Positions 43,855 through 52,405 of a DNA stretch of 64,000 nucleotides are shown piece after piece. The notes beneath the pieces were generated by a model. It searched no databases and was not told the DNA's origin. It saw nothing but the letters and a program-made list of their open reading frames with translations. A program made the position numbers and the translations under genes. The stretch spans positions 1 to 64,000 of the forward strand of contig JARSSO010000028.1 in assembly GCA_029624765.1 (NCBI GenBank), read 5' to 3'. The stretch is from Candidatus Contendibacter sp. (GTDB lineage: Bacteria; Pseudomonadota; Gammaproteobacteria; Competibacterales; Competibacteraceae). How positions within the stretch are numbered: the stretch's first letter is position 1; each line of letters opens with the position of its first letter.

Positions 43855-45891
43855 TTACACCGTCTCCGCGGCCGGTTCCCGATAATTCACTCGAACGGCG
43901 ACGCCGGTTTCACTGACCGAGGCGTCATCGGTGGAGCCGCGCCAGCGCAACGCCAGCAGCGTGATGTCGTCGCTTTGCGGATGACCGCCGACGAAAGATT
44001 TGACGGAGCCGATGACGCCATCGATGATGGCGCGGGCGGGAACCTTGCAGCATACCGAAGCCAGGGTTTCGCTCAGGCGCGTGACCATGAACATCTCGTG
44101 CTTGGCGTTCATCGCCTCGCTCACCCCGTCGGTGTAGACGACCAGGCCCTCGCCAGGCGTCAGACGAATGACATCTTCCTCGTAGACGGCGCCGGGGTCG
44201 AAACCGAGCACCAGTCCACCCCGTTGCTTCTCCACCAGAACCGGTCGACCATCCTGCCGCAAGACCAGAGGGCGCTCGTGACCACCGTCGCTGTAGATCA
44301 GTTCGCCAGTATGCAGGTCCATGATACCGGCGAAGACGGTCACGAACATGCCTTCCGGATTGTTCTCGCACAAGGCCGCGTTCACCCGCTCCATGATGCG
44401 GCCGACCGACGTGGAGTCGCGCCGCGCTTCCACCGAGAACAGGGTCTTGGTCACCGCCATGAACAAAGCGGCCGGCACGCCCTTGTCCGACACGTCGCCG
44501 ATCAGGATGAACAAACGACGTTCGTCGAGCATGAAGAAATCGAACAGATCGCCACCCACGGCCTTGGCCGGCTCCAGCATCGCATGAAGATCGCAGCCGG
44601 TGTGGTCCGGCAACGCGAAGGAGCTGGGCAGCATACCCATCTGAATGCTGCGCGCGGCGGACAATTCGCCCTCGATCCGTTCCTTGGCGGCGGTCGTTGC
44701 CTTGAGGTCGGCGATATAGGCTTTCAGGGTGGTCACCATCGAGTACAGCGCGCCGCCCAGGTAGCCGACCTCGTCGTGGCGGTTCTCGGACACCTTGAGC
44801 AGTTCCGCGTGCATTTCCTCGTCGGCGTTGAAGTTGTGTTCCACCAAGCGGTGGGTCTGTACGGTCAGGCGGGCCAGCGGCCTGACGAGGCGGTTGAGGA
44901 AGGGCAACGCCAGGACCATGCCCAGCAGCAGTAGCACGGCGGTTAGCCCGCCGGTGATCGTCAACAGGGAATAAAGTTCCGCCCGCATGTTGATGGGCAG
45001 GCTCATCAGGGCCGCTCCATTGGGCAGACCTTCCGCGTTGAAAATCGGAGCCGCCACGTACAACAGCGGATACCCGAACAGCGCGTCGTGGAGTCCGCTG
45101 TTTTCAAGATAGGAGGTGGGCGCGCTGGTTTTGACGACCCTTTCCACGATGTTGCGTTCGGTAGCCGTCAGCGCGTTGGATTTGTCAACGCCCTCGACGG
45201 AAGTGGCGATCACCGGTTTGAGGTTTTCGTCGAAAACCCAGATGGCGTCGATCAGCGCCCCCGACATGACGGTTTCGGCCATCCGCTTGAGGCCGATGCT
45301 GTTGAGAATCTGATTGACGCGGCCAGGCTGGCGACCGATCAGGACCATGCCGCTCCGATCAGGCATGGCGACACCGGCATAGTACAATTCGCGACTATCG
45401 AGATTGCGAACCTGAAGGTCGGTGAAGACGCTGAATCGGTATCCCTCCAGCAGCGGTCGAAAGGCCGGTCGCAGCATCAGGCCGGAGTCGACGCCGATGG
45501 TCGCGCTGATGTCGTCGAGTGACCAGAAAGCCGGGGCGCCGCGGGCGTCGGTGACCCAGATTTCCGGGATTCCATTGTTGGCCGCGATGTTGTGCAGAGC
45601 CTGATTGACTTCCAGGGCGGTCGCCTTGCGCTGACGCGCGATTTGGACCAGGTGCGCGACGATGTCCGCCTGGGTCTGTACATCCTTGCCGACGATCTCC
45701 TGAATGGCCACCGGCACCTGCTGGAGGAAGCTGATGGACTGGGCCAGCAATTGGGCGACTAGCGTGCCATCCCGCTCGGTTCGCTCCAGGACGGATCGCC
45801 AGGAAACATAGGCAAACACTCCGGCGGTGCTGGGAACGCCGATGGCGATGATCAACGTGACGAAAAGGAAGAGCCGACGGCGCAACGTCAT
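43855..45891 (-). CDS. RsbU/SpoIIE-type PP2C phosphatase with periplasmic sensor and HAMP
   Basis: A 678-residue phosphatase. TM1 (about 6-28), a large periplasmic domain (30-300), TM2 (about 305-330), HAMP (to ~385), a coiled coil and a C-terminal SpoIIE-like PP2C domain. PP2C motifs: LEPAKAVGGDLFDFFML, LIGDVSDKGVPAALFMA, LVVYTDGVSEAMN and HPQSDDITLLAL. It should dephosphorylate an STAS (RsbV) protein to release a partner. The frame also allows GTG 45897. It is the last gene of a five-gene leftward operon with two solute-binding proteins. Its natural targets are the STAS proteins encoded 10-18 kb away on the opposite strand. Confidence 0.9.
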   Translation of the reverse strand: MTLRRRLFLFVTLIIAIGVPSTAGVFAYVSWRSVLERTERDGTLVAQLLAQSISFLQQVPVAIQEIVGKDVQTQADIVAHLVQIARQRKATALEVNQALHNIAANNGIPEIWVTDARGAPAFWSLDDISATIGVDSGLMLRPAFRPLLEGYRFSVFTDLQVRNLDSRELYYAGVAMPDRSGMVLIGRQPGRVNQILNSIGLKRMAETVMSGALIDAIWVFDENLKPVIATSVEGVDKSNALTATERNIVERVVKTSAPTSYLENSGLHDALFGYPLLYVAAPIFNAEGLPNGAALMSLPINMRAELYSLLTITGGLTAVLLLLGMVLALPFLNRLVRPLARLTVQTHRLVEHNFNADEEMHAELLKVSENRHDEVGYLGGALYSMVTTLKAYIADLKATTAAKERIEGELSAARSIQMGMLPSSFALPDHTGCDLHAMLEPAKAVGGDLFDFFMLDERRLFILIGDVSDKGVPAALFMAVTKTLFSVEARRDSTSVGRIMERVNAALCENNPEGMFVTVFAGIMDLHTGELIYSDGGHERPLVLRQDGRPVLVEKQRGGLVLGFDPGAVYEEDVIRLTPGEGLVVYTDGVSEAMNAKHEMFMVTRLSETLASVCCKVPARAIIDGVIGSVKSFVGGHPQSDDITLLALRWRGSTDDASVSETGVAVRVNYREPAAETV

Positions 45892-45903
45892 GGCCACGGG
45901 ACC

Positions 45904-46803
45904 CTATTTGAGCCAGATGACCGAGGCGGCCAGCCGCTGGGCCACCTTGTAGTCGAGGGGAAAATAGATGACCCCGCGCGGTCCAAGCCAGCGATCGTAG
46001 ATCTCGATATAGGAACCCCGGTACTGATCGACTCCTTCAAGAAGATCCGCAAGCACCCGGTTGACGAAAGCGCGCCACTCGGAATCGTCCTTGGGCAGGA
46101 CGCAGGCCATCGATTCGTAGGAAAACTCCTCGGTGCGCGGCAGCAGGACGACCTTGCTCTTCAGCGGGCTTTTCTCGACCTTGGCGCGCAGTACGATGCC
46201 GATATTGGCTACGCCGTCGATCTCGCCGCGCTCGAACATGGCGAAGCCAGCGTCCATGTCGGGTACCTCGACCAATATCGCTTCGGGGACATGCTGGACC
46301 AGAATCCCAGCGGTGGTGGTGCCGGCCGCGACGGCGATGCGCTTGCCGCGCAGGTCCTGAAGCCGCTCGGCGGTGGTGCGCAGGGTCATGATGCGAGTGC
46401 CGTTGCCGAAGAACGGGATCGAGAAATCCACCAGTTCCTGCCGTTTCCAGGTGGGGGTGGTGATGCCGCACTCGATATCGATCACTTGACTGGCCACCAT
46501 CTCGATGCGGTTGCTCGCCGTGGTTGGTTGCAGCTTCATTTCAATCCGCCGACCGAAGCGTTGCTCAAGCCGCTTATGGATTTCACCGAGCAGATCGACC
46601 GAGAAACCGACCAGCCGATCCTTTTTGTCACGGTAGGCAAATGGCAAGGCATCCGCGCGGGTTCCAGCATTGAAAACGCCAGTTTTTCCAATTCGTTCAA
46701 TGACATGCTCAGCCCATGTCGTTTCCGGCGCGGCGAAAACCAGCAACGCCGCCGCGATTACGCTTGACAGCCAGCCGCCGAGCCTCGTGACCATCTGTTT
46801 CAA
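45904..46803 (-). CDS. solute-binding protein family 3 (amino-acid type)
   Basis: A 299-residue periplasmic binding protein: signal peptide (about 1-35, ending TTWAE), then IERIGKTGVFNAGTRADALPFAYRDKKDRLVGFSVDLLGEI (in part), IDIECGITTPTWKRQELVDFSIPFFGNGTRIM and the second lobe GKRIAVAAGTTTAG. It resembles amino-acid ABC receptors. I chose TTG 46803 because GAGGAGGAGA lies three bases before it; ATGs at 46818-46827 overlap the permease stop and are possible. It lies 6-12 nt upstream of the phosphatase gene. Confidence 0.85.
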   Translation of the reverse strand: MKQMVTRLGGWLSSVIAAALLVFAAPETTWAEHVIERIGKTGVFNAGTRADALPFAYRDKKDRLVGFSVDLLGEIHKRLEQRFGRRIEMKLQPTTASNRIEMVASQVIDIECGITTPTWKRQELVDFSIPFFGNGTRIMTLRTTAERLQDLRGKRIAVAAGTTTAGILVQHVPEAILVEVPDMDAGFAMFERGEIDGVANIGIVLRAKVEKSPLKSKVVLLPRTEEFSYESMACVLPKDDSEWRAFVNRVLADLLEGVDQYRGSYIEIYDRWLGPRGVIYFPLDYKVAQRLAASVIWLK

Positions 46804-46817
46804 GGTTCTCCTCCTCA

Positions 46818-47483
46818 TCATTCGCATTCGCCACACTCTTGCTTGGGCGCCCCGCCGACGCGCGCCAGCAGGCGCTTTTTCACTCGACCCATCGCCCAGT
46901 TCAGCGGAAAACAAAGCCCGAAGAAATAACCTATGGCGTAAAGGTAGACCCAGACCATCATTTCCTCGCCGCTCACCGCGGCGATCACGATGTTGCAACG
47001 CGACACGATCTCGCCCACGCCGATGACCGAGGCGGTGCTCGAGGCCATCACGATGATCACCAGGTACATGGTCCAGCTCGGCACGAAGAGCAGCGCGGCT
47101 GGATGGTTGTCGTTGCGCCAGTGTTGCCAAGCGACCAGGAGGTTGTCCGACACGAATCCGACCACGGCCACCGAAAGCGCCAGCGACGCCTTGAGCCAGG
47201 CGGGAAACGCGTAGATCTCGTCCGAAATCTTGAATTCCACCGGAATGAGGAACGCCAGGTAGAACAGGAAGACGAAGGTCGGGATATTGCGCGTCAATTC
47301 GGTGACGGCCAGGCCCGTGCGCGCCAGGGATTTTCGCCCGGACAGGCGCAGTCGCGCCAGCACCGCGCCGAGCACGGTGCCGATGGCCATGGCGACCAGC
47401 GAGATCAGGATATTCCACAGAAAGCCGCCCGCCAGGAACGGCGTCCACACCACCAGAACGTGGATGATTTCAGCGGGCGTCAT
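46818..47483 (-). CDS. amino-acid-type ABC permease (HisM/GlnP)
   Basis: A 221-residue permease with about five membrane helices. It has the HisMQ domain: NILISLVAMAIGTVLGAVLARLRLS, VTELTRNIPTFVFLFYLAFLIPVEFKI, and the EAA-like loop SSTASVIGVGEIVSRCNIV. The C-terminus ends with GGAPKQECGECE. No ABC ATPase gene is adjacent, so transport would need an ATPase encoded elsewhere. It overlaps the upstream fusion gene by 14 nt. Confidence 0.85.
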   Translation of the reverse strand: MTPAEIIHVLVVWTPFLAGGFLWNILISLVAMAIGTVLGAVLARLRLSGRKSLARTGLAVTELTRNIPTFVFLFYLAFLIPVEFKISDEIYAFPAWLKASLALSVAVVGFVSDNLLVAWQHWRNDNHPAALLFVPSWTMYLVIIVMASSTASVIGVGEIVSRCNIVIAAVSGEEMMVWVYLYAIGYFFGLCFPLNWAMGRVKKRLLARVGGAPKQECGECE

Positions 47484-49074
47484 ACTGGAGCATCCGGCGC
47501 TCAAGGTAGTTGAACAATCGAACGACCCCCATCACCAGCAGGAAATAGACGATCATCAGCACGTTCATCATGACCGCGGCGTTGCCTTGTTCGGCCACGA
47601 TGGCGGTGGATGCCGAGATGAGTTCCGGCACGGCGATGGCGCTGGCCATGCCGGTCGCCTTGACGGCGTTGACCAGGGCGGCGATTACGGGGGCATAGGC
47701 GAAACGCAGCGCCCGCGGTAGGCCACGCCAGCCCAGGACGAAGCGGGGTTCCTGCTTCTTGAGCAAGGCGCATGCTTCGAGCAGGGTATAGACGATGGCG
47801 CAGCCAGTGTAGAGCGACAGGCACAGGATCGCGATCACGGAGCCGTCGAAGGTCCATCCGTAGCGGGAAACCACGATATGGCCGACGCCGAAAAAGATCA
47901 GATAAATCAGCAGTAGAGGGGGAGTCATCCGGCCGATGGCGGCCGACAGTCGCACCAGGCCCCGGAGCCAGGGAATGCCCTCGGCCACCAACGCCCCGAG
48001 GCAACCCAAGACCAAGCTGCCCACGATGCACCCGACGATCAGTTGCACCGTCCTCCACAGACCAGACAGGAAGAGATTGCGGTCGTAGGCATCGTAGAGA
48101 ACCGTCAGGTTGAACCCCGTCCACTCCTTGATCAATAGACCGATGTGTTGCAGACCGCCGACATCGGTGGAGGTCAGCAGGGACTTGTTCCTGCACTCGG
48201 CCGCCCATTCGCCGTTAGCCAGGCGGACACAGACTGGGCTGCCGTCCGGGCTGGTCTGAATCCAGAGCTGATGCGTGTCGGCCAGAAACCGGCTGGGTTT
48301 GATGCCCCAGAGCTTCTCGGTTTCGATCAACCAGCCGCTGCGATGCCAATCGGCGATGGCGTCGGAAATGGCGCGCTCAAGTTGGGATCCATGTTCCGAG
48401 GCAGCGATGGCCATGGCCCATGGTGAAATCATCGTGGACGGTAACGGTGTTTCGTAACTCGCCCATTCCGGATCGTTGAGGAGGCCCACGATGCCGGTGT
48501 CGTCGTACAGCCAGGCGACGCATCGCCCATCCCGCAAGGCCATCTTGGTGTCGCGCGTGCCGTTGAAGACCTGCAAGTCGAGCAGGAAGCGCTGGGCCAT
48601 GGACCGATTAAAATACGCGCCTTGGGTGGCGCATACCTTTCTACCACGCAGATCGGCCCAACTGGACAAATGGGCGTTGGGAGGCGCCACGACCGCCACG
48701 CCGCTCGCATAGTAATTCGGCTCGATGAGAGTGGCGATTTGTCGACGCTGCGAGGTGTCGCCCAGGGTGGCGATCACCACGTCAATGGCTCCTTCCTCAA
48801 GCTTTTGCAGGCGGTTGGTGGAGCTGACGGCAACGAGTTGCAATTGGACGCCCAGGCGGCGGGCAAGATTGGCGGCAAGGTCGGGTTCGAAGCCGATCAG
48901 CCGACCATTGGCGTCCAGCATTCCAAATGGCGGATAGTCGGACTTGACGCCGACGATCAGTGTCCCGCGCTTTTGAATCAGGTCAAGGCGGTCAGCCAGC
49001 GCCTCGCGACCGTTCAGGATCACGATCCACGCCAACACCCAGGCGGCGACGCGGAGGATTGGATGGCTGCCCAC
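47470..49074 (-). CDS. solute-binding domain fused to ABC permease
   Basis: A 534-residue fusion. Residues 1-28 are a signal peptide or signal anchor. About 35-260 are a family 3 binding protein (LIQKRGTLIVGVKSDYPPFGMLDANGRLIGFEPDLAANL, in part). From about 315 a HisM-type permease follows (LFLSGLWRTVQLIVGCIVGSLVLG, RMTPPLLLIYLIFF, and IAVPELISASTAIVAEQGN). Binding/permease fusions occur in some glutamine-type transporters. The start is GTG 49074. It is second in the operon, 8 nt after the methyltransferase, and overlaps the second permease. Together they could be a two-subunit heteromeric channel with two receptors. Confidence 0.85.
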   Translation of the reverse strand: MGSHPILRVAAWVLAWIVILNGREALADRLDLIQKRGTLIVGVKSDYPPFGMLDANGRLIGFEPDLAANLARRLGVQLQLVAVSSTNRLQKLEEGAIDVVIATLGDTSQRRQIATLIEPNYYASGVAVVAPPNAHLSSWADLRGRKVCATQGAYFNRSMAQRFLLDLQVFNGTRDTKMALRDGRCVAWLYDDTGIVGLLNDPEWASYETPLPSTMISPWAMAIAASEHGSQLERAISDAIADWHRSGWLIETEKLWGIKPSRFLADTHQLWIQTSPDGSPVCVRLANGEWAAECRNKSLLTSTDVGGLQHIGLLIKEWTGFNLTVLYDAYDRNLFLSGLWRTVQLIVGCIVGSLVLGCLGALVAEGIPWLRGLVRLSAAIGRMTPPLLLIYLIFFGVGHIVVSRYGWTFDGSVIAILCLSLYTGCAIVYTLLEACALLKKQEPRFVLGWRGLPRALRFAYAPVIAALVNAVKATGMASAIAVPELISASTAIVAEQGNAAVMMNVLMIVYFLLVMGVVRLFNYLERRMLQYDAR

Positions 49075-49082
49075 GGCGCGGC

Positions 49083-49925
49083 TTATCCTGGCAAACCGGG
49101 ACCGGTGGTCCGCGGCGCGCGGATAGTCGCTATCTCGGGCGTTGTCTCCGCCACGGCGAGGAAGCCGTAAGCGTAACGCAGGGGCGCAATGGTTGTCAGC
49201 GTTCGGTCAAGCCAGTGCAGCGGGGTCGATTTGACAATACCGCTCTCCGGCAAAAAACTCTCGGCTCCCACCTGGATCAGGCGAAATCCCTGTTGTTCAA
49301 GTTCCCGCATAAATTCCTCAAGACTGTATAAATGATAATACATATTTACCGTTACATGATCGGCTTTTCGTTCGTAAAGAATATCGCCTGGTTCAAGATG
49401 ACCCTTTCGCACCAGGTGTTGCGCCATGGTTTGCTGCTTGAGGAAACGCCGCGCCGCATTGGGCACTGTAACGACGATTCGACCTCCGGGCCGCAACAGG
49501 CTCCGGATAGTCGCGAGCGTTTTCTGGCGAAGCACGCGGGGGAAAATATGCCCCAGCACCCCGAACATCAAGATCGCCAAGTCAAAATTCTCGTTCCGAC
49601 CCATCGCGTTGATCAGAACCGACAGATCGCCGCACACCAGCCGTAGTTGGCCCGCCTCGACATGCCTGGCGCACCGTACCGATAGTTCATCAATCGCTTC
49701 CCGACTGATGTCACAGCCAACGATCTTGGCATCCGTTTGATCGAGCAGAGGGGCGGCATAGCGGCCATTGCCGCAGCCAAAGTCCAGAACTTTTTTTCTC
49801 CCTTCATGGATCTCGCGGGCCACGATGGCGAAACTTGAGGGGTTTGGGCGGGGGTACCGCTGGTCGTACAACTGGCTGGCAAAGTACTGATCATAATTTT
49901 CCGCGACATCGCACACTGGATTCAT
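49083..49925 (-). CDS. class I SAM-dependent methyltransferase
   Basis: A 280-residue methyltransferase: RKKVLDFGCGNGRYAAPLLDQTDAKIVGCDIS is the SAM-binding region, with FDLAILMFGVLGHI and LLRPGGRIVVTVPNAARRFL. The C-terminal part (YYHLYSLEEFMRELEQQGF) is typical of small-molecule methyltransferases. Substrate unknown. It leads the leftward five-gene operon ending in the SpoIIE phosphatase. In this position it could modify a signal molecule or a receptor, but that is conjecture. Confidence 0.8.
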   Translation of the reverse strand: MNPVCDVAENYDQYFASQLYDQRYPRPNPSSFAIVAREIHEGRKKVLDFGCGNGRYAAPLLDQTDAKIVGCDISREAIDELSVRCARHVEAGQLRLVCGDLSVLINAMGRNENFDLAILMFGVLGHIFPRVLRQKTLATIRSLLRPGGRIVVTVPNAARRFLKQQTMAQHLVRKGHLEPGDILYERKADHVTVNMYYHLYSLEEFMRELEQQGFRLIQVGAESFLPESGIVKSTPLHWLDRTLTTIAPLRYAYGFLAVAETTPEIATIRAPRTTGPGLPG

Positions 49926-50387
49926 TCGATGGGTCTCTTCCCGGCCGACGGATCGGACGCTTCTTGCGTAACCAGTAAACCAAGCATCTACAACTCAACT
50001 TTTGAAATCAAAATTTTTTGACCTAGACTCAATCAAGCCCCGGTTCTTTTCAGTCCATGGATTCCAGCGGGTTTCCCAATCGGCAAATTAGCCATAAGAA
50101 CAACTTGTTGATTAATAAATCAAAACCCAGTTTTCCCCATGACCCATCCGAACCTTCCTCAATACCGCCAAAAAAATAGTTTACCAAAAAAGTTGGTCTT
50201 ATGCTAGACTGAGTGTCAACTGTCATGACGGCTTGGTTAAGCTCCTGAAAATTGGGGAGATGTATAAATAAAATTACATTCGAATGTGGTTGTTAGGGTT
50301 TCACTGAGTTTATGGATCTCGTCCAAGGCTGCGCGACGACTATATTTCCCATGTCGAAATTGCATCGGTCTATCCGAGGGGGTAAGT
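49926..50387. other. divergent AT-rich control region
   Basis: A 462-bp gap without a supportable gene, between the leftward phosphatase operon and the rightward enzyme cluster. It is AT-rich from about 49980 to 50290, unlike its flanks. It contains a perfect 12-bp palindrome ACATTCGAATGT at 50276-50287, about 100 nt before the barrel-protein start. No clean -35/-10 pair was found. Both operons probably start here, so a shared regulator is plausible. Confidence 0.5.
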
Positions 50388-51083
50388 ATGTTGAAAAAAA
50401 TACAAGCTACTGGTTTGGCTGGTGGATTGGGTGCCCTGTTGTTGATTGGCGCGGCGAATCCGGGGGAAGCGCAAGAATTGTTCGGCCCCGATTATCGGCC
50501 GTATGTTTCAGCCACCGTTGGCTGGCAAACCCGCAGTCGCTCGGCCGAAAGCGATGTAATCTGGGCGGACTGGGACAATGGTTACAACTATAACCTGGCC
50601 GCCGGATTGAAGTTGTTTCAGCGATTCCGCATCGATGTCGAATGGTCCTGGCTGACCAACGACGCTGAAGCCACCAGCGGCGGTCCCGGACTCGATGGCC
50701 CGGCCACGGGCGGCACGGCCGACCTGACCGCTTATACCCTGAATGCCTATTTCGATTATCTCATCCCCAACACCCCCGTCGAACTGTATGCCGGCGTGGG
50801 CTATGGCACCTTCAGATCGAAACTCAGCGGTCTCACCAACGCCAAGATCAGTCCTTTCGGTTTTGTGTTCAGCGGCACAAGTGCTTATGCGCCCGTCTTT
50901 CAGGCGCGCGCCGGGCTGACCTACCATTTCAACGACAACTTCCAGCTCTATGCGGGCTATCGCTACTTCAACGGCGGCAAGCTCAAGTTCCACTTCAACC
51001 TCCCCAATGGCATCGAGTTTGACGCCGCTCCCAAGGACACTGTCATGAACAGTGGGGAAATTGGCTTGCGCTACCTATTCTAA
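50388..51083 (+). CDS. outer-membrane beta-barrel protein
   Basis: A 231-residue secreted protein. The signal peptide (to about 28, GEAQE) is followed by alternating aromatic strands: YRPYVSATVGWQTRS, LAAGLKLFQRFRIDVEWSW, LTAYTLNAYFDYLI, PVELYAGVGYGTFRS, and terminal GEIGLRYLF. The last-residue Phe and strand pattern fit an 8-stranded OmpA/OmpW-like barrel. ATG 50388 has a GAGGGGG site. It is the first gene of the rightward cluster and may admit a small substrate. Opacity-type surface protein is an alternative. Confidence 0.75.
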   Translation: MLKKIQATGLAGGLGALLLIGAANPGEAQELFGPDYRPYVSATVGWQTRSRSAESDVIWADWDNGYNYNLAAGLKLFQRFRIDVEWSWLTNDAEATSGGPGLDGPATGGTADLTAYTLNAYFDYLIPNTPVELYAGVGYGTFRSKLSGLTNAKISPFGFVFSGTSAYAPVFQARAGLTYHFNDNFQLYAGYRYFNGGKLKFHFNLPNGIEFDAAPKDTVMNSGEIGLRYLF

Positions 51084-51233
51084 AAGGCGTTCCGCAAAAT
51101 TCCATCGTGTCGGGCAGCAACGGCCTTGCTGTCCCGGGTTTCCGGCTTGGCGGGTCTACTTGGCTTCATCTCCAAGCCGGAGTTAGAGAAAAATAGTGGA
51201 TTTGAGCCAAACCTGAAGGAGGTCATAACTCGC

Positions 51234-52382
51234 ATGATGAACTACCGTCTGCTGGGCCGAAGTGGTTTGCGCGTTTCGGAGCTCTGTCTGGGTTGCGCGA
51301 CCTTCGGCGTCAACTGGGGACCCATTGGTTCCGACAAGGAAGAAAGCCGGCGAATTCTCGATGCCTTCGTCGAGGCGGGCGGCAATTTCGTCGATACCTC
51401 CAACCGCTATCAGGAAAGCCAGTCGGAAGCCTGGCTGGGCGAGTTCATGGAGGGGCGCCGCGACTGGTTCGTGGCCGGGACCAAATACTCGCTGTTCGAC
51501 CAGACCGGGACCAACAACCAGGATCCCAACGCCCACGGCAATCATCGCAAGAATCTGATCCGCTCGGTCGAGGGCAGCCTCAAGCGTCTGCGCACCGACT
51601 ATATCGACCTGTTGTGGATTCACATTTACGATTTTTCCACTCCCATTGACGAGATACTGCGCGCCCTGGACGACCTGATCCAGCAGGGCAAGGTGCTCTA
51701 TGTCGGCGCCTCGAATTTCCCGGCCTGGTGGATCGCCCGGGCCAATACCCTGGCCGACGCGCATGGCTGGAATCCGTTTATCGCCACCCAGCTTGAGTAC
51801 AGCATCGTCGAACGGTCCTGCGAACCCGAGTTCCTGCCCATGGCCCTGGAACTGGACATCGGGCTGGTGTGCTGGTCGGCGCTGGCCGGCGGCATGGCCA
51901 CCGGCAAATACAATCGCGGCGCGTTGCCCGCCGGCCAGCCGCACCGGCTGACCGATGAGATCGATCCGGCGCGCAATCACTACTGGCACGCCATCACGCA
52001 GCGTAACCTGCGGATCATGGACCAGGTCACCCGGATCGCCGATGAGATCGGCCGGCCCGTGGCCCAGGTAACCCTGCGCTGGCTGATGCAGCAAAAGCCG
52101 GTGACCATCCCGTTGTTCTCGGCGCGCACCGTCGAACAGTGCCGGGAAGATTTGGGCTGCGTGGAATTCAGCCTGACCGACGAACAGATGCAACGGATCG
52201 ACCGGGCGTCGCTGTCGGCCCTGACCTCGATCATGCCGGATGTCGGCCCCTATCCCTATCCCATGCTGGAATACGGCAGTCCAGCCCTGCCCGAGTTCTA
52301 TTCCCGCCTGCTCCTGTTCGGCCCGATGGAAGACCGGATTCTCAACCACCGCCGGCATTACGGCTATCGCTATCACCGCTGA
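51234..52382 (+). CDS. aldo/keto reductase
   Basis: A 382-residue AKR. Catalytic tetrad candidates: Asp in NFVDTSNRYQESQSE, Tyr in NRYQES, Lys in VAGTKYSLFD and His in LLWIHIYDFS. NADPH-binding residues are suggested by LFSARTVEQCREDLG. The TIM barrel is complete, with a C-terminal extension of about 40 residues ending HRRHYGYRYHR. It reduces aldehydes or ketones, or acts in reverse on a sugar. ATG 51234 follows GAAGGAGG. It is 23 nt upstream of the GMC enzyme. Confidence 0.88.
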   Translation: MMNYRLLGRSGLRVSELCLGCATFGVNWGPIGSDKEESRRILDAFVEAGGNFVDTSNRYQESQSEAWLGEFMEGRRDWFVAGTKYSLFDQTGTNNQDPNAHGNHRKNLIRSVEGSLKRLRTDYIDLLWIHIYDFSTPIDEILRALDDLIQQGKVLYVGASNFPAWWIARANTLADAHGWNPFIATQLEYSIVERSCEPEFLPMALELDIGLVCWSALAGGMATGKYNRGALPAGQPHRLTDEIDPARNHYWHAITQRNLRIMDQVTRIADEIGRPVAQVTLRWLMQQKPVTIPLFSARTVEQCREDLGCVEFSLTDEQMQRIDRASLSALTSIMPDVGPYPYPMLEYGSPALPEFYSRLLLFGPMEDRILNHRRHYGYRYHR

Positions 52383-52405
52383 TCGGCCAAGGGAGGAAAG
52401 CGAGC

